Counted from the stretch's first letter, positions 25,468 to 36,185 are shown. The stretch: DNA of 64,000 bases from Paraburkholderia hiiakae (GCF_904848665.1 NZ_CAJHCQ010000005.1:1-64000), one strand, 5' to 3'. The notes: generated from the letters alone by a model not told the origin. Numbers and translations are program-made.

Positions 25468-27099
25468 ATGCTGGGAAACATCACCATTCGCCGTGGGCTT
25501 ACGCTCGTTATCGGTATCTTCGTCGCGTTTCTGCTGACGGTGATCGGCGTGTCGTATGGCGCGCTCAAGATCACCAACGACAGCCTGCACGACGCCCAGC
25601 GCGGCGCGCAGGCGCTCGACGCCCTCAAGACCAGTTCTGAGCGCCTGCTCCAGGTGCGCCTCGCGCTCGGCGGCTACGAGACGCTCTTCAGCGTCGGCAA
25701 GGCCACGGACGGCTTGCTCGACAAGGCGCACCAGGTGCTCGTGAACTCGAATAAGGAGTTCGCGCTCTATAGCGCCGGCCCGTTCGACGACCCCGAAGAG
25801 GCGCGCCTCGCCCAGGCCGTGAGCAGCGCGCGCGAGGCGCTCGTTTCGCAGGCGCTCGAGCCCGAGTACAAGTCGCTCGTCGACAACGACTTCAACACCT
25901 TCCGCACGATCCAGGGCGAAACCGCCGACCGCTATTACGGCGCCTACGCGAAGGCAATCGAGGCGCTCGAGGACTGGCAGACCGCGCGCCAGCAGCAGGA
26001 TGCCGACACCGCTGCGCAGCGCTTTCGTGTTTCCCTCATCGTGTTTGGCCTGATCGGTGTGGTCGGCGTGGCGATTGGCGTGATTGCGCGCGTGGGGCTC
26101 GCCGCCGCCGTGGTCAAGCCGGTGAACCATGCGATTCGCCACTTCGAGCGTATCGCCGCGGGCGATCTCACTGTGGACGTGCGGGTGCGCTCGAAGAACG
26201 AAATGGGCCAACTGCTGAGCGCGCTGCAGACCATGCGCGATGGCCTCGTGGGCACTGTCTCGCGCGTGCGCGGCAGCACGCACGAAATCACGCAGGGCGC
26301 GAAGCAGATCGCGTCCGGCAACGTCGATCTCTCGGACCGCACGGCGCAGCAGGCGGCGGCACTCGAAGAAACGGCGGCGAGCATCGAGGAGCTTTCGGCC
26401 GCGGTGCGCCAGAACACGGACGGTGCGAAGGAAGCGAGCGGGCTCGCCCAGAGCGCGCTCGAAACCGTCACGCGCGGTGCCGACGTGGTGGCACGCGTGA
26501 ACGCGACGATGAGCGACATCACGGCCTCGTCGCAGAAGGTGGAGGAGATCACCGGCATCATCGAAGGCATCGCGTTCCAGACCAACATCCTCGCGCTCAA
26601 TGCGGCGGTGGAGGCGGCGCGCGCAGGCGAACAGGGGCGTGGATTCGCGGTCGTGGCGAGCGAGGTGCGCAGCCTCGCGCAGCGCTCGGGCACGGCGGCC
26701 AAGGAGATCAAGGAACTGATTGCGGCCTCGGCAGCGACCGTCGGCGCGGGCGCGCGCCTCGTGGAGGACGCGCGCCGCACGATGGACGAGGCACGCAGCG
26801 CGGTGGCGCGCGTGAGCGGGATCATGACCGAAATCGAGACCGCGACGCACGAGCAGAGCGACGGCATCGAGCAGGTGAACCGCGCGATTGCTCAGATCGA
26901 CGAAGTCACGCAGCGCAATGCGGCGCTCGTGGAGGAAGCGGCGGCGGCTGCGCAGTCGCTCGAATCGCAGGCCGATTTGCTGCGCCAGGCCGTGGCGGTG
27001 TTCAATCTGGGTGGCGCGGGGCAGGCGGGTGCGCGACCGGCGCATGCCGCCGCGGCGGACGCGCGCGCAGCGCGTGGGAGTGGTCCGGCGCTGGGCTGA
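25468..27099 (+). CDS. methyl-accepting chemotaxis protein
   Basis: 543 residues. TM1 at about 11-32, a periplasmic four-helix-bundle-type sensor of about 155 residues, TM2 at about 190-212, a HAMP domain ([21 protein letters not shown]), then a signalling domain with the conserved hairpin tip [38 protein letters not shown]. The C-terminus is Ala/Gly-rich and lacks the xWxxF pentapeptide for CheR/CheB docking. GGAGA precedes the ATG. The ligand is unknown; its neighbours make aromatic acids or amino acids possible. Confidence 0.95.
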   Translation: MLGNITIRRGLTLVIGIFVAFLLTVIGVSYGALKITNDSLHDAQRGAQALDALKTSSERLLQVRLALGGYETLFSVGKATDGLLDKAHQVLVNSNKEFALYSAGPFDDPEEARLAQAVSSAREALVSQALEPEYKSLVDNDFNTFRTIQGETADRYYGAYAKAIEALEDWQTARQQQDADTAAQRFRVSLIVFGLIGVVGVAIGVIARVGLAAAVVKPVNHAIRHFERIAAGDLTVDVRVRSKNEMGQLLSALQTMRDGLVGTVSRVRGSTHEITQGAKQIASGNVDLSDRTAQQAAALEETAASIEELSAAVRQNTDGAKEASGLAQSALETVTRGADVVARVNATMSDITASSQKVEEITGIIEGIAFQTNILALNAAVEAARAGEQGRGFAVVASEVRSLAQRSGTAAKEIKELIAASAATVGAGARLVEDARRTMDEARSAVARVSGIMTEIETATHEQSDGIEQVNRAIAQIDEVTQRNAALVEEAAAAAQSLESQADLLRQAVAVFNLGGAGQAGARPAHAAAADARAARGSGPALG

Positions 27100-27111
27100 G
27101 CCTGCCGAGAC

Positions 27112-27140
27112 GGGTTGTCCTTGCCGTTGCAAGGACAACT
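27112..27140 (+). terminator. terminator after chemoreceptor gene
   Basis: Perfect 11-bp stem GTTGTCCTTGC/GCAAGGACAAC with a four-base loop, followed by TTT, 12 bases after the chemoreceptor stop codon. The T-tract is short but the stem is strong. Confidence 0.65.
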
Positions 27141-27271
27141 TTCGTCCGCTTTACGCTTTAACCTGAAGTTATACCCCGCGCGCAAATCGCAATTGAGTTC
27201 CCCATCGTTCCCGGCGAGACTGGCGGCATAGGCCGTCAAGGTTGGCCGTCAGCGGAAGAGAACAACGGATC

Positions 27272-28519
27272 ATGCGAGTTTGCGTTTTGGGCGGTGGGGT
27301 GATTGGCGTAAGCACGGCGTATGCGCTCGCCCGCGATGGACACGAGGTCACACTCGTCGAGCGCCATGCCGACGTAGCGCGCGAAACGAGCCACGCCAAT
27401 GGTGGCCAGCTCAGCTACAGCTACGTCGCGCCGCTCGCCGACCCTTCGGTGCTCCCCAAGCTGCCCCAATGGCTGTTCTCGCGCGACGCCGCGCTGCGTT
27501 TCGTGCCCCGGCTCGATCCTCATCAATGGCGCTGGTGTGCCGCATTCCTGCGCGCCTGCACGCGCGCGCGCAGCCGCGCGACCACGGCCGAACTGCTCGG
27601 CCTCGGCTTTCTGAGCCAGCGTCTCATGCACGAAGTGGTCGAGCGCGAAGCGCTTTCATTCGATTACGTGCGCAACGGCAAGCTCGTGGTGTATCGCGAT
27701 CAGGAAGGCTTTGAGGGCGCGCGCCACCAGGCGGAATATCAGGCGAAACTGGGGTGCGTGCAGCGCGCGCTCGACGGCGCGGCATGCGTGGCGCTTGAAC
27801 CGGCGCTCGCGCATATCGGCGGCGAGATCGTGGGCGGCATACACACGCCAGGCGAGGAGGCGGCCGACTGCGATCAGTTCACGCGCTGCCTCGCACGCGC
27901 GGCGCAGCGCGATGGCGTGAACCTGCAGCTCGCCACCGAGTTCTCTGGACTGCGAACGAAAGGTCTGCGCGTGCTCGCCGCGCAAACCTCGCAGGGCGAC
28001 ATCGAAGCCGACGCTTTCGTGGTGTGCCTGGGTTTCCAGAGTCAGCCGATGCTTGCCTCGCTCGGCGTGCACGTGCCCGTTTATCCGCTCAAGGGCTACA
28101 GCCTCACGCTCCCCAACGCGAACGCGCAGGGCGCGCCGCGCGTCTCGGTCACGGACGCGCATCACAAGGTCGTCTACGCGCCGCTCGGCGAGCGCCTGCG
28201 CATTGCGGGCATGGTCGATCTCACAGGCATGAACCCGCACGCCGACGACGCCCGCATCGCGCTGCTCACGCGCCAGGCGCGCGAAACGTTCCCCAACGCC
28301 GGCGACTACGACGCCATTCAGACGTGGACCGGCATGCGTCCCGCCACACCGGACAGCAAGCCCGTGATCGGCGCCACGCACTTTCGCAACCTGTGGCTCA
28401 ACACGGGGCACGGCGCGCTCGGTTTCACGCTCGCACTCGGCAGTGCGCAACTGCTCGCCGATCTGCTGGCGGAGCGTGAGTTGCCGATCGACGGTGATGC
28501 CTTCGCGCCGGGCCGCTGA
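27272..28519 (+). CDS. D-amino acid dehydrogenase-like FAD oxidoreductase (DadA family)
   Basis: 415 residues, DAO superfamily. N-terminal dinucleotide motif VLGGGVIGVSTAYALARDGHEVTLVER, then ETSHANGGQLSYSYVAPLADP, the DadA-family signature that places flavin-facing residues. The C-terminal motif TWTGMRPATPDSKPVIGAT...NLWLNTGHGALGFTLALGSAQLL is also typical. DadA oxidatively deaminates D-amino acids at the inner membrane face and passes electrons to the quinone pool. No alanine racemase adjoins it, so the substrate could be a different D-amino acid. It is convergent with the TauD-type gene. Confidence 0.85.
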   Translation: MRVCVLGGGVIGVSTAYALARDGHEVTLVERHADVARETSHANGGQLSYSYVAPLADPSVLPKLPQWLFSRDAALRFVPRLDPHQWRWCAAFLRACTRARSRATTAELLGLGFLSQRLMHEVVEREALSFDYVRNGKLVVYRDQEGFEGARHQAEYQAKLGCVQRALDGAACVALEPALAHIGGEIVGGIHTPGEEAADCDQFTRCLARAAQRDGVNLQLATEFSGLRTKGLRVLAAQTSQGDIEADAFVVCLGFQSQPMLASLGVHVPVYPLKGYSLTLPNANAQGAPRVSVTDAHHKVVYAPLGERLRIAGMVDLTGMNPHADDARIALLTRQARETFPNAGDYDAIQTWTGMRPATPDSKPVIGATHFRNLWLNTGHGALGFTLALGSAQLLADLLAERELPIDGDAFAPGR

Positions 28520-28530
28520 TCTGACCGCGC

Positions 28531-29493
28531 TTACTGCAGGGTCGCCCCGTCCTCGCGCACGACTACGCTCGTGCGTCCGTCGATGCTCACTGGCACTTCG
28601 CCGCGCACGGTCGCGCGTCGCACGATGCGGCGCGCGTCGCCGTAGTCGTTGATCGCGTAGTGCTGAGTGGCGCGGTTGTCCCAGATCGCGACGTCGCCTG
28701 CCTGCCAGTTCCAGCGCACGGTGTTTTCGAGCCGCGTGACGTGCTCGTGGAACACCTGCAGCAAATGCGCCGAATCGAACGATGATAGACCTTTGAGCCG
28801 CTGCACGAAGTGGCCGAGCACGAGCGTGCGTTCGCCCGTTTCTGGATGCACGCGCACCACGGGGTGCTCGGTTTCGTAGAGCTTCGACGTGAAGACTTCG
28901 CGGTAACGCTTGAGTTGCGTGCTGTCGGCGTTCGCGTGCGTGGACGCGTAATCGTAGGCGTTGGTGTGCAGCGCCCAGAGCGTGTCGGCGAGCGCGCGCA
29001 GCGGCTCGGGCAACTGAGCGTATGCGGCGGCCGTGTTGGCCCACACCGTGTCGCCGCCAAATGGTGGAATCTCCACGGCGCGCAGGATCGAAATTTTCGG
29101 GTAGGCGTCGACGAACGTGACGTCGGTGTGCCACGAGTTGGCGCGCGCGCCGTGAAGCGAATCGAGTTCCAGCAGGCTGCCGCCTTCCACCGAGGGCACC
29201 GTGGGGTGCGCGACTGTTTCGCCGAAGCGCCGCGCGAAGGCTTCCTGCGAGGCGTCGTCGAGATGCTGCTGGCCGCGGAAGAACAGCACCTTGTGACGCA
29301 GCAGGGCGGCGTTGATGGCGTTGAACGTGGCGCTGTCGAGATCGGCGTGAAGACGCACACCGTCGATGCGCGCGCCAATGCGGCCCGCGACCTGATGGAG
29401 GTCGAGCGTGGTATCGGCGTGTTGCTGCGCGGCGGAATGCAGATGCGTAGACGGAACGGAAACGGCGGGGCGCTGCGTTTGAACGTCGGACAT
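28531..29493 (-). CDS. TauD/TfdA-family 2-oxoglutarate dioxygenase
   Basis: 320 residues. Fe(II) ligands are H122-x-D124 in NSWHTDVTF and H278 in ATQHYAIND; Arg near 289-293 (GDARRIVRR) would bind 2-oxoglutarate. The family oxidises taurine, alkyl sulfates, 2,4-D and related compounds. The GGDTVWAN and [15 protein letters not shown] blocks resemble alkylsulfatase AtsK and taurine dioxygenase. With no ssu or tau transport genes adjacent, the substrate stays open. Confidence 0.88.
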   Translation of the reverse strand: MSDVQTQRPAVSVPSTHLHSAAQQHADTTLDLHQVAGRIGARIDGVRLHADLDSATFNAINAALLRHKVLFFRGQQHLDDASQEAFARRFGETVAHPTVPSVEGGSLLELDSLHGARANSWHTDVTFVDAYPKISILRAVEIPPFGGDTVWANTAAAYAQLPEPLRALADTLWALHTNAYDYASTHANADSTQLKRYREVFTSKLYETEHPVVRVHPETGERTLVLGHFVQRLKGLSSFDSAHLLQVFHEHVTRLENTVRWNWQAGDVAIWDNRATQHYAINDYGDARRIVRRATVRGEVPVSIDGRTSVVVREDGATLQ

Positions 29494-29743
29494 CGAAAGT
29501 CTCCTCGGCTGGACGTGGAACGCCCATTCAAGCAGCGAAGCGCTGCGAGAAGAACTGACGATTTCTGCGAAGCTAAGTGCGGGATTGCGCGCTATACATA
29601 GCAGTGCGTGTGATTAAGCACGCTACATGACGCACCAGGAGTGACGCACCAAAAGAAAATGACGCAGACCCGCGAGGGAATGCGTCATTCACAAGATGCT
29701 GCAAGGTACAGCTTCTTTACTGCGTGTTTGCTTCTATGTTCGT

Positions 29744-29820
29744 TGGTAGGCTCGATTGGATTCGAACCAACGACCCCCACCATGTCAAGGTGGTGCTCTA
29801 ACCAACTGAGCTACGAGCCT
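29744..29820 (-). tRNA. tRNA-Val (GAC)
   Basis: On the minus strand the sequence starts AGGCTCGTAGCTCAGTTGG, has anticodon loop CTTGACA with anticodon GAC, T-loop GGTTCGAATCC, and matching acceptor strands AGGCTCG/CGAGCCT. It ends with an encoded CCA (29746-29744). All four arms pair well, so it is functional. tRNA genes are frequent integration sites, but no integrase or direct repeat is visible beside this one. Confidence 0.96.
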
Positions 29821-29907
29821 GTCGAGGCGCGAATTATAGAGACACTCGTGCGCGCTTGCAAGCGCTTTTCTCGTATCGGGAAAAACGTCGTGTTTTCGGG
29901 CACGCGT

Positions 29908-31134
29908 CTATGCAAACTCCCGCGCCAGATTGCGCAGGTTTTGCGCGGGATCGGCGAGCATTTCGCGTGCAATGCGCGCGCGTTTGCCGATCAACGCCCT
30001 CGCGCTGCGCATGTCGCGACCCTGGTTCACCGTGATTGCCCCCACGAGCGCGCCCTCGCCATCGAGACCGAATAGTACGCAGGGTGGCGCTGCCAGCGTG
30101 CCGCGCGCAAGCCATTCCGGCGCGGCCATGTCGCCGGCGAACTGGATGTTGAGGCCGCATTGATCGGTCCAGAACCAATCCGCTTCAAGGCCTTCGGACG
30201 CGAGGCCGAGCATCGCGCGCGCCGCCGTTTGCGCCTGGCGGTTTGCGTTCTCCCACGTTTCGCGGCGCTGGTGGCGGCCGCTTGCAGCATCCCACTGGCT
30301 CGCGGCGTCGCCGGCTGCGTAGATGTGCGGGTGCGAAGTGCGGCACTGCGCGTCGATCACGATGCCGTTGTTCACGTGCAGGCCCGCTGCTCGCGCAAGG
30401 GTGGTTTCGGGCTCGACGCCAATGCCGTAGATCACCGCGTCGCCGGTAATGCGCGTGCCGTTTTCGAGCGTCAGCACGATTTCGTTGGCTTCGCGCATGG
30501 CCGAAGCGAGTGGCGAGCCCAGATGCAGCGTCACGCCCCGCGCGCGATGCACATCGCACAGAGGCTCGGTGAGCAGCGGTGGCGCGCAACGCGCCATCGC
30601 GCGCGGCGCCTGTTCGATTACGGTGACTTCCGCGCCGAGATCGATCGCGCTCGAAGCGAGTTCGAGACCGATCACGCCTGCGCCCACCAGCAGCACGCGT
30701 TTGCCCGTTTGCAGCACGGGAATAAGGCGTTGCGCGTCCTGAAGTGTGCGCAGCGTGTGGACGTTCTCGCCGAGTGCATCGAGCATCGGCAACCGGCGCA
30801 CGCGTGCGCCCGTGGCGAGCAGCAGCTCGTCGAAGGCGATCGATTCTCCGCTCGCGAGCGTCACGATGCGCGCCTGTGTGTCGAGCGCCGTCGCGGCCAC
30901 GCCGAGCTTCAACTCAACGTTTTGCTCTGCGTAGTAGCCCTCGCCATGAATCGCGCAGCGCGCGGTTTGCGGCTGGAGCAGCATGTCTTTCGAGAGCGGT
31001 GGCCGCTCATAAGGCGCGTGCGTTTCTTCGCCGATCAGTACGACGCGGCCCGCGTAGCCTTGCTGGCGCAGTTCGGCGGCGGCGAGCGCGCCCGCCTGAC
31101 CCGCACCGACGATGACGATGGTCGAAGCGTTCAT
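29908..31134 (-). CDS. hcaD: 3-phenylpropionate/cinnamate dioxygenase ferredoxin reductase
   Basis: 408 residues. FAD-binding motif IVIVGAGQAGALAAAELR at the N-terminus, YERPPLSKDMLL, NADH-binding motif VLLVGAGVIGLELASSA and C-terminal FAD motif IYAAGDAAS. It passes electrons from NADH to the ferredoxin HcaC for the ring-hydroxylating dioxygenase. It is the last gene of hcaEFCBD, 12 bases after hcaB, a gene order similar to E. coli. Slightly longer or shorter forms are known; the length is normal. Confidence 0.92.
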   Translation of the reverse strand: MNASTIVIVGAGQAGALAAAELRQQGYAGRVVLIGEETHAPYERPPLSKDMLLQPQTARCAIHGEGYYAEQNVELKLGVAATALDTQARIVTLASGESIAFDELLLATGARVRRLPMLDALGENVHTLRTLQDAQRLIPVLQTGKRVLLVGAGVIGLELASSAIDLGAEVTVIEQAPRAMARCAPPLLTEPLCDVHRARGVTLHLGSPLASAMREANEIVLTLENGTRITGDAVIYGIGVEPETTLARAAGLHVNNGIVIDAQCRTSHPHIYAAGDAASQWDAASGRHQRRETWENANRQAQTAARAMLGLASEGLEADWFWTDQCGLNIQFAGDMAAPEWLARGTLAAPPCVLFGLDGEGALVGAITVNQGRDMRSARALIGKRARIAREMLADPAQNLRNLAREFA

Positions 31135-31146
31135 GATGCGTTCCCG

Positions 31147-31962
31147 TTACAGATTGAGTCCACCCGCCGCGTGACGAATGCCGCGAATGCCCAGGCCGGC
31201 GTCCGCATTGATCATCACGCCGCTCAACACGCGATTGTTCGGGCGCGAAGCGAGCATCACATAGGGGCCGGTGAATTCCGCAGGCTGCGGAAAGAACTGC
31301 AGCGGCAGGATGCTCGCAATCGCTTCGGGCGAACGCGAGTCCATGATGCGCAGGTCCTGCTGGCCGAGCGAAACCGGGCCGCGCAAATCGCTCGCCATCC
31401 CGCAGGGTCCGACGCCGTTCACGCGCACCTTGGGCGCAAGCTCATAGGCGAGCTGCCGGATGATGCCCACGGCCGCGTGCTTGCTCGCCGTGTACAAGGG
31501 CCCGCCACCGCCCGGATAGAACGACGAATTCGAGAGCGTGAAGATCATGCTGCCCTCGCTCGCAATGAGCGCGCGCGCGGCCGCTTTCGCACCGAGCAGA
31601 TAGCCCTTCACGTTGATCGAGAAAAGCTCTTCATAACCGCTGTCGAGTTGCGCGGGCGAGAGATCGACGAGGCTCGAAGCGTGATCCCAGATCGCCGCGT
31701 TGCCGATGAAGGTATCGAGCTTGCCGAACGCATCGACGGCGGCGCTCACTGCCCGCTCGTTGTCGGCGTACGAGGTGACGTCGCCCTGCACGGCAACCAC
31801 ACGTTGCGCGCCGAAGCGTTCGCGCAGTGCGGCGACCTTCTCCGCCGAGCGTTCGAGCACGGCCACGTGCGCACCTTCTTCGAGAAAGCGTTCGACGAGC
31901 GCGAGCCCGAGTCCCGATCCGCCGCCCGTTATCAAAGCAACTTCGTTGTCGAGCCAGCTCAT
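31147..31962 (-). CDS. hcaB: cis-dihydrodiol dehydrogenase of phenylpropionate pathway
   Basis: 271-residue short-chain dehydrogenase. Cofactor motif ITGGGSGLG (11-19), catalytic S144, Y157 and K161 ([20 protein letters not shown]), and N117 in SINVKGY. It oxidises the cis-dihydrodiol from HcaEFCD to 2,3-dihydroxyphenylpropionate or the cinnamate analogue with NAD+. Its ATG abuts the hcaC stop codon. Confidence 0.93.
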   Translation of the reverse strand: MSWLDNEVALITGGGSGLGLALVERFLEEGAHVAVLERSAEKVAALRERFGAQRVVAVQGDVTSYADNERAVSAAVDAFGKLDTFIGNAAIWDHASSLVDLSPAQLDSGYEELFSINVKGYLLGAKAAARALIASEGSMIFTLSNSSFYPGGGGPLYTASKHAAVGIIRQLAYELAPKVRVNGVGPCGMASDLRGPVSLGQQDLRIMDSRSPEAIASILPLQFFPQPAEFTGPYVMLASRPNNRVLSGVMINADAGLGIRGIRHAAGGLNL

Positions 31963-32282
31963 TACGCGGCCTCCGGAACGTCGACAAAAACTGCGCCATC
32001 AACGAGCGTGATTGGGAAAGTCTTGAGCGGTTCGGTCGCAGGCTGACACAGCGCTACGCCCGTCTTCAGGCAAAAACGCGCGGCATGCAGCGGACACTCA
32101 ACGGTGCCGTCATCTTCGATATACCCTTCGGACATCGAAGCGTTGCCGTGCGAGCAGCGGTCGTTCAGCGCGAAAAGCTCGCCGTTCACCTTGAATACGG
32201 CGATCGCGGCGGACGGGCCGTCCACCTTGATCGCTTCGCCATCGGACAACGCATCGTCCTGGCAGACAAAAATACGGGCCAT
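31962..32282 (-). CDS. hcaC: Rieske ferredoxin of phenylpropionate dioxygenase
   Basis: A 106-residue Rieske [2Fe-2S] ferredoxin with ligands C43-x-H45 ([10 protein letters not shown]) and C63-x2-H66 ([10 protein letters not shown]). It carries electrons from HcaD to HcaE. The start [10 protein letters not shown] fits the family length; the frame is open further upstream only as antisense of no meaning. It lies two bases after hcaF and overlaps hcaB. Confidence 0.94.
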   Translation of the reverse strand: MARIFVCQDDALSDGEAIKVDGPSAAIAVFKVNGELFALNDRCSHGNASMSEGYIEDDGTVECPLHAARFCLKTGVALCQPATEPLKTFPITLVDGAVFVDVPEAA

Positions 32283-32284
32283 GA

Positions 32285-32839
32285 TCAGAAAAGCACACTC
32301 AGGTTGTGGGAAGTGAGCACCGCCTGGTCGAGCGTGATCTCGCGGCGGCACACCTGCCAGCCTTGCGCGCCCTCCACGCGGCGCACGCGGTCGATGCGGC
32401 GGCCCACGTAGAACGTCTCGTCGCGCTCCTTCTGCGAGCGGTAGAGCGCGTAGTTCACGTGCGCCTCGTATTCGCCGGGCGTATCGGTGGTGAGCGCGCG
32501 CAGGTTCGTCACGAGATGGCGCGTGCGCGAGGGCGGCTCCTCCGCCCATGCCATGCCGGTCTCGAGGCGCGCAACGCGGCGTTCGAGCTGGAAGTGCGTG
32601 TCGTTGAAGATCCACGTGGTGGGCGGCTGCACGCCACGCCGACGGTCGCGCGTTTGTGCGTTGACCGTGGTGCGCATCGTGTAGCGGATATCTTTCGACA
32701 TGAGGTCGAGCCACGCGCGAAAGTGCCAGCCATCGAGCAACGCGGCTTCCTCAAAGAGGAATTGCTCGATTTCGTGATGGAGTTCGAGACCGACGCGCGT
32801 AGGCGCAAACACCGGTTCGAGTTCAGCGACTTCGCTCAT
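32285..32839 (-). CDS. hcaF: phenylpropionate dioxygenase small (beta) subunit
   Basis: 184 residues of the ring-hydroxylating beta-subunit family (NTF2-like fold): [40 protein letters not shown] and the C-terminal [22 protein letters not shown] are typical. It is structural and helps specificity. The chosen ATG (32839) overlaps the hcaE stop as ATGA, which sets the start; an earlier ATG would extend into hcaE. Confidence 0.94.
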   Translation of the reverse strand: MSEVAELEPVFAPTRVGLELHHEIEQFLFEEAALLDGWHFRAWLDLMSKDIRYTMRTTVNAQTRDRRRGVQPPTTWIFNDTHFQLERRVARLETGMAWAEEPPSRTRHLVTNLRALTTDTPGEYEAHVNYALYRSQKERDETFYVGRRIDRVRRVEGAQGWQVCRREITLDQAVLTSHNLSVLF

Positions 32840-34191
32840 TTGACCACCTCCGCCTCGTAGCGCGCGGTGCGCTCGTTCACTTCGTCCCACGTTTCGGAGA
32901 CCAGCAAATCGGCCCAGCGGCGGTACATGCCGCGCGCGGCGGTCTCCGAGAAAATGTAGTTCGTTATGCCAGGTATGCCGTCTTCGCGCAGGCGCTCGTT
33001 GCCCAAGCCCATTTCGAGGCAGAGTTTCGTTTTGCGCGCGCGGCTGCCGCGCAGCACCTTCTGGACTTCGGCCCAGTTTTCCGAATCGTCCTGTTCGAGA
33101 AAACCTGCAGGCCCGAACGCGCGCGTCGCGCTGCGCTCGAAAGCGGCCTTCACCTCACCGGATGCGGCCTTGTCGGTAATGCAGAACGCCCAGACTTCCA
33201 CCTGGTTCGGACCGCGCGGGTGCCACACGCGCAGCGTGGCCGTGCCGTTGAGCCACGAAAGCGTGGGGAACATGTTGTTGTGGCCCGCAAGACGCATCGC
33301 GCGAACCTTGCCCAGGCGCGCTTCGGCTTCGGCGTAGGTGTCGCGGAAGTACTGCGAGACTTCGCCGTCCACCCATACGTTCGCGTCGGGCTGCTCGGTG
33401 AAGAAAAAGCCGCTGCCGTGGCCCGCCTGCCCGTACTGCAGCGCGTCCTTGGCGGTCTCCCATACGGGGCGCGCCGTTTGGCCCGCACCGAGCGCCTTGT
33501 CGGCTGCGCCTTCCTTCGCCCCGAGCACTTCGATGGCGGACGCGTGCGTGAAGAGTGCGTGATACTGGTCGCTCGCGAACTGCTCCGCGGGAAATTTCCA
33601 GTTGCAGTCGATCACCCACTTGTGTACGCCGCCCACGATCTCGGTGCCCCCTTCGCGGCGGTCGAGCACGCCGTCCAGATACCAGGCGATGTCGCCCATA
33701 TAGGTTTCGAGGTCGGGGGCGCTGGCGTCCCAGTTGCCGAACACGAGGCCCTTGTAGACGGCCACGCGCGTGACTTCCTGCAAGCCCCACTTTTCCTTGC
33801 ACAGGCCCTGCGGAAACGCGCGCGGTTCGAGCGGCACGTCGATGAGCGCGCCGTCCACGCCGTACGACCAGCCGTGATACGGGCAGGTGAACGCGCGCGT
33901 GTTGCCGCAGTCGGCGTGGCTCACGCGCATCGAGCGATGGCGGCACTGATTGAGGAAGGCCTTGATTGAGCCGTCCTTCTGACGCACCACGACGATGGGG
34001 TCTTCGCCCATGTAGGTATTGAAAAAGTCGCCGGCTTTCGGTATTTGACTGACGTGGGCGAGGAACAGCCAGCAGCGGCCGAAGATGCGCTCGAGTTCGA
34101 GCGCGTAAATGTCGGGGTCGGTATAGATGGACGACGTGACGCGACCATTTTGCGCGTCGACGAGTGCATCGATGTCGATGATTGCGGACAT
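32836..34191 (-). CDS. hcaE: phenylpropionate dioxygenase large (alpha) subunit
   Basis: 451 residues. Rieske ligands C83-x-H85 and C103-x2-H106 (NQCRHRS...FTCPYHGW). The mononuclear iron site includes D208, H211 and H216 in [12 protein letters not shown] plus a C-terminal Asp. With HcaF it forms the oxygenase that converts 3-phenylpropionate or cinnamate to the 2,3-cis-dihydrodiol. First gene of the minus-strand operon, with a GGAGAC ribosome site, divergent from hcaR. Confidence 0.95.
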   Translation of the reverse strand: MSAIIDIDALVDAQNGRVTSSIYTDPDIYALELERIFGRCWLFLAHVSQIPKAGDFFNTYMGEDPIVVVRQKDGSIKAFLNQCRHRSMRVSHADCGNTRAFTCPYHGWSYGVDGALIDVPLEPRAFPQGLCKEKWGLQEVTRVAVYKGLVFGNWDASAPDLETYMGDIAWYLDGVLDRREGGTEIVGGVHKWVIDCNWKFPAEQFASDQYHALFTHASAIEVLGAKEGAADKALGAGQTARPVWETAKDALQYGQAGHGSGFFFTEQPDANVWVDGEVSQYFRDTYAEAEARLGKVRAMRLAGHNNMFPTLSWLNGTATLRVWHPRGPNQVEVWAFCITDKAASGEVKAAFERSATRAFGPAGFLEQDDSENWAEVQKVLRGSRARKTKLCLEMGLGNERLREDGIPGITNYIFSETAARGMYRRWADLLVSETWDEVNERTARYEAEVVK

Positions 34192-34314
34192 GCGAGTCTC
34201 CTCCGTGGCAGCATTGCCTTTTTGGCGGGAATGCAGACGGATGATCGTTGCTCGCTTTGCCGTTGTGAAATATTTTGTTTGTTGCCACTAAGACTTCGAA
34301 ACGATAACTCGAGC

Positions 34315-35193
34315 ATGGAACTGAGACACCTGCGCTATTTCATTGCCGTCGCCGACGAGCTGAGCTTCACGCGCGCGGCGCAGCGCCTGCATACGGCGCA
34401 GCCGTCGCTGAGCCAGCAGATTCGCAATCTCGAAGACGAGGTGGGCACGCCGCTGTTCGAGCGCACGCGCCGCAAGGTGGAATTGACCGACGCGGGCAAG
34501 GTGTTTCTCGCCGAGGCGCGTCTCGTGGTGGCCCAGGCCGATCGCGCAGTGGCGCGTGCGCGTCAGGTGGGGCAGGGGCGCGCGACGGTGACGATCGGTT
34601 TTGTGCCCGCCGCCGAGATCCGGGTTTTCCCGGTGATTTTGCCGCGTTTGCGATTGCGTTTTCCCGAGGTGAATGTCGAGTTGCGCAGTCTGCCAACGGC
34701 GGAGCAGGAAGACGCGCTATTGCGTGGCGATATCGACGTGGCGTTCATGCGGCGGCCCGTTGTTTCGCCCGAATTGCGCAGCGAAGTCGTGCTCACCGAG
34801 CCGCTGGTCGTGGTGCTTCCGAGCGGTCATCCGCTCGCGAAGCAACAGCGCATCGCACCGGCGCAATTGAGCGGCGAGCCGTTCATCAGCACGCATCCGC
34901 AGTTTTCGGGGCAGGTGCACAGCGTGGTCGAGGCGTATTGCGAGGCGCGCGGCATCGAGCGCAAGGTGGCTCAGGTCGCGACGAATATTCTGCTCAATCT
35001 GAATCTGGTGGGCATGGGGCTTGGATATGCGCTGTTGCCCGCGTATGTCTCGTCGCTTACGAGCAGCGCGATCTGCACGCGTCCGCTCGAAGGCGAGCCG
35101 CCCACCATCGACTTGCTGATGGTGTCGCGCAAAGAGCCGCATTCGGCGGAGCTCGAAGCGCTATTCGAACTCGTGCGCGAGAACGAGCCTTAA
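34315..35193 (+). CDS. hcaR: LysR-type regulator of the hca operon
   Basis: 292 residues. N-terminal LysR HTH (MELRHLRYFIAVADELSFTRAAQRLHTAQPSLSQQIRNLE) and a substrate-binding domain from about residue 90. It is divergent from hcaE with 123 bases between start codons, the usual place for autoregulation and activation by phenylpropionate. In E. coli the equivalent activator HcaR is also LysR-type and next to hcaE. The stop codon overlaps that of convergent mhpR by four bases. Confidence 0.88.
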   Translation: MELRHLRYFIAVADELSFTRAAQRLHTAQPSLSQQIRNLEDEVGTPLFERTRRKVELTDAGKVFLAEARLVVAQADRAVARARQVGQGRATVTIGFVPAAEIRVFPVILPRLRLRFPEVNVELRSLPTAEQEDALLRGDIDVAFMRRPVVSPELRSEVVLTEPLVVVLPSGHPLAKQQRIAPAQLSGEPFISTHPQFSGQVHSVVEAYCEARGIERKVAQVATNILLNLNLVGMGLGYALLPAYVSSLTSSAICTRPLEGEPPTIDLLMVSRKEPHSAELEALFELVRENEP

Positions 35194-35993
35194 CGCTTCG
35201 TGTTTTCTTCCTGCGCCTCTAACGCCGTCACCATTTCCTGCGCGGCGCGCTGCAGCTCGGGCACGAAGCGCCGCACCGCCTCCGCTGGATTGATGGCCTG
35301 TTCCAGGTAGATCACGTTCAGGCTCGCGAGCACGCGCCCATGCGCCTCGATAGCCGTTGCGAGCGCACCGATCTTGCGTTGATCCGCCCAGTCGCCATGG
35401 TTCGAGCCGAAGCCGTCCGCGCGGGTCTGGCGTACGAGATTGCGGATAAAGGCGTGGTCGCCAGCGAGTTTTTGCTGCTGATCCCCACCGGCACCGGCGC
35501 GCAACAGTTCGAGAATGTCCTCGCGCTCCGCCTCGGGGCACATCGCGAAGTACACGCGGCCCGCCGCCGTGAGCAAGATCGGCAGGCGGCGTCCCACCAT
35601 CGCGCGGTGAAACGAAAGCGGGCTGAAGCGGTGCGTGGTCTCGCGGATCACCATGGAGTCGCCATCGGGCGTCGTGAGGTCCGATGGCCACACGGTGCGC
35701 TGGAGCATTTGCGCCATGATCGGCGGCGCGATGGTCGCGATCAGTTCGTCGTCGGTGAAGCCTTCGCTCAGGCCGCGCACGTTCATCGTCAGACGAAAGC
35801 TGTCGTCGGAAGCGCTGCGGCGCACGAACTTTTCCTCTACCAGGGTTTCCAGCAGGCGCCTCACGGTTGTGCGGTGCAGACCTGTTGCCTCGCTCAGTTG
35901 CTGGCTCGTGGCGCGCCCGTTCTCCATGGCGTTGAGCGCCTGGAGCACTTGCAGGCCGCGCGCCAGACCTCGCACGTTTGCATACTTCGTCAT
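35190..35993 (-). CDS. mhpR: IclR-type activator of the mhp operon
   Basis: 267 residues. HTH_IclR domain (VRGLARGLQVLQALNAMENGRATSQQLSEATGLHRTTVRRLLETLVEEKFVRR) and C-terminal effector domain with the IclR-type LLTAAGRVYFA segment. MTKYANVRGL gives the family start; an upstream in-frame extension would run through the operator. It is divergent from mhpA. E. coli MhpR activates mhp genes with 3-(3-hydroxyphenyl)propionate; a fitting operator lies at 36018-36034. Confidence 0.92.
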   Translation of the reverse strand: MTKYANVRGLARGLQVLQALNAMENGRATSQQLSEATGLHRTTVRRLLETLVEEKFVRRSASDDSFRLTMNVRGLSEGFTDDELIATIAPPIMAQMLQRTVWPSDLTTPDGDSMVIRETTHRFSPLSFHRAMVGRRLPILLTAAGRVYFAMCPEAEREDILELLRAGAGGDQQQKLAGDHAFIRNLVRQTRADGFGSNHGDWADQRKIGALATAIEAHGRVLASLNVIYLEQAINPAEAVRRFVPELQRAAQEMVTALEAQEENTKR

Positions 35994-36017
35994 CGAAAAC
36001 GCCTTAAAAATCAACTG

Positions 36018-36034
36018 TGTGCATTCTATGCACA
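36018..36034. promoter_or_regulatory. MhpR-like operator (17-bp palindrome)
   Basis: TGTGCAT-TCT-ATGCACA is a perfect inverted repeat between mhpR and mhpA. Its length, GTGCA half-sites and position resemble the MhpR site I recall upstream of E. coli mhpA. Binding here is inferred. Confidence 0.7.
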
Positions 36035-36185
36035 TTTCTCTAAAAATGTTGAGCGCGCACCGGGCGGAACCTAGACTCGCTTCCATTCACCGGACTGTGA
36101 CAAAGCGTCCAACCGGGTGATCCGTTTTCAGGCACCCCCTGTCAGCATCCGCAGCGGCTCCATAAGTCGCGCGAGAAGGAGACAC

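Noticed and set aside
25135..27138. Long minus-strand open frame opposite the chemoreceptor gene
   Set aside because: Arg/His-rich translation mirrors the GC-biased third positions of the real gene on the other strand; no domain or ribosome site.
27656..29527. 623-codon minus-strand frame across DadA and TauD genes
   Set aside because: Low-complexity Arg/Ala text and overlap with two well-supported genes; it is an antisense artefact of high GC.
29744..29820. tRNA-Val as the attachment site of the accessory region
   Set aside because: No integrase gene and no direct repeat of the tRNA 3' end was found in the window; the ordered region begins well to the left of it.
30160..32046. 628-codon plus-strand frame opposite hcaD/hcaB
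   Set aside because: Antisense of two clear enzymes; composition is not protein-like.
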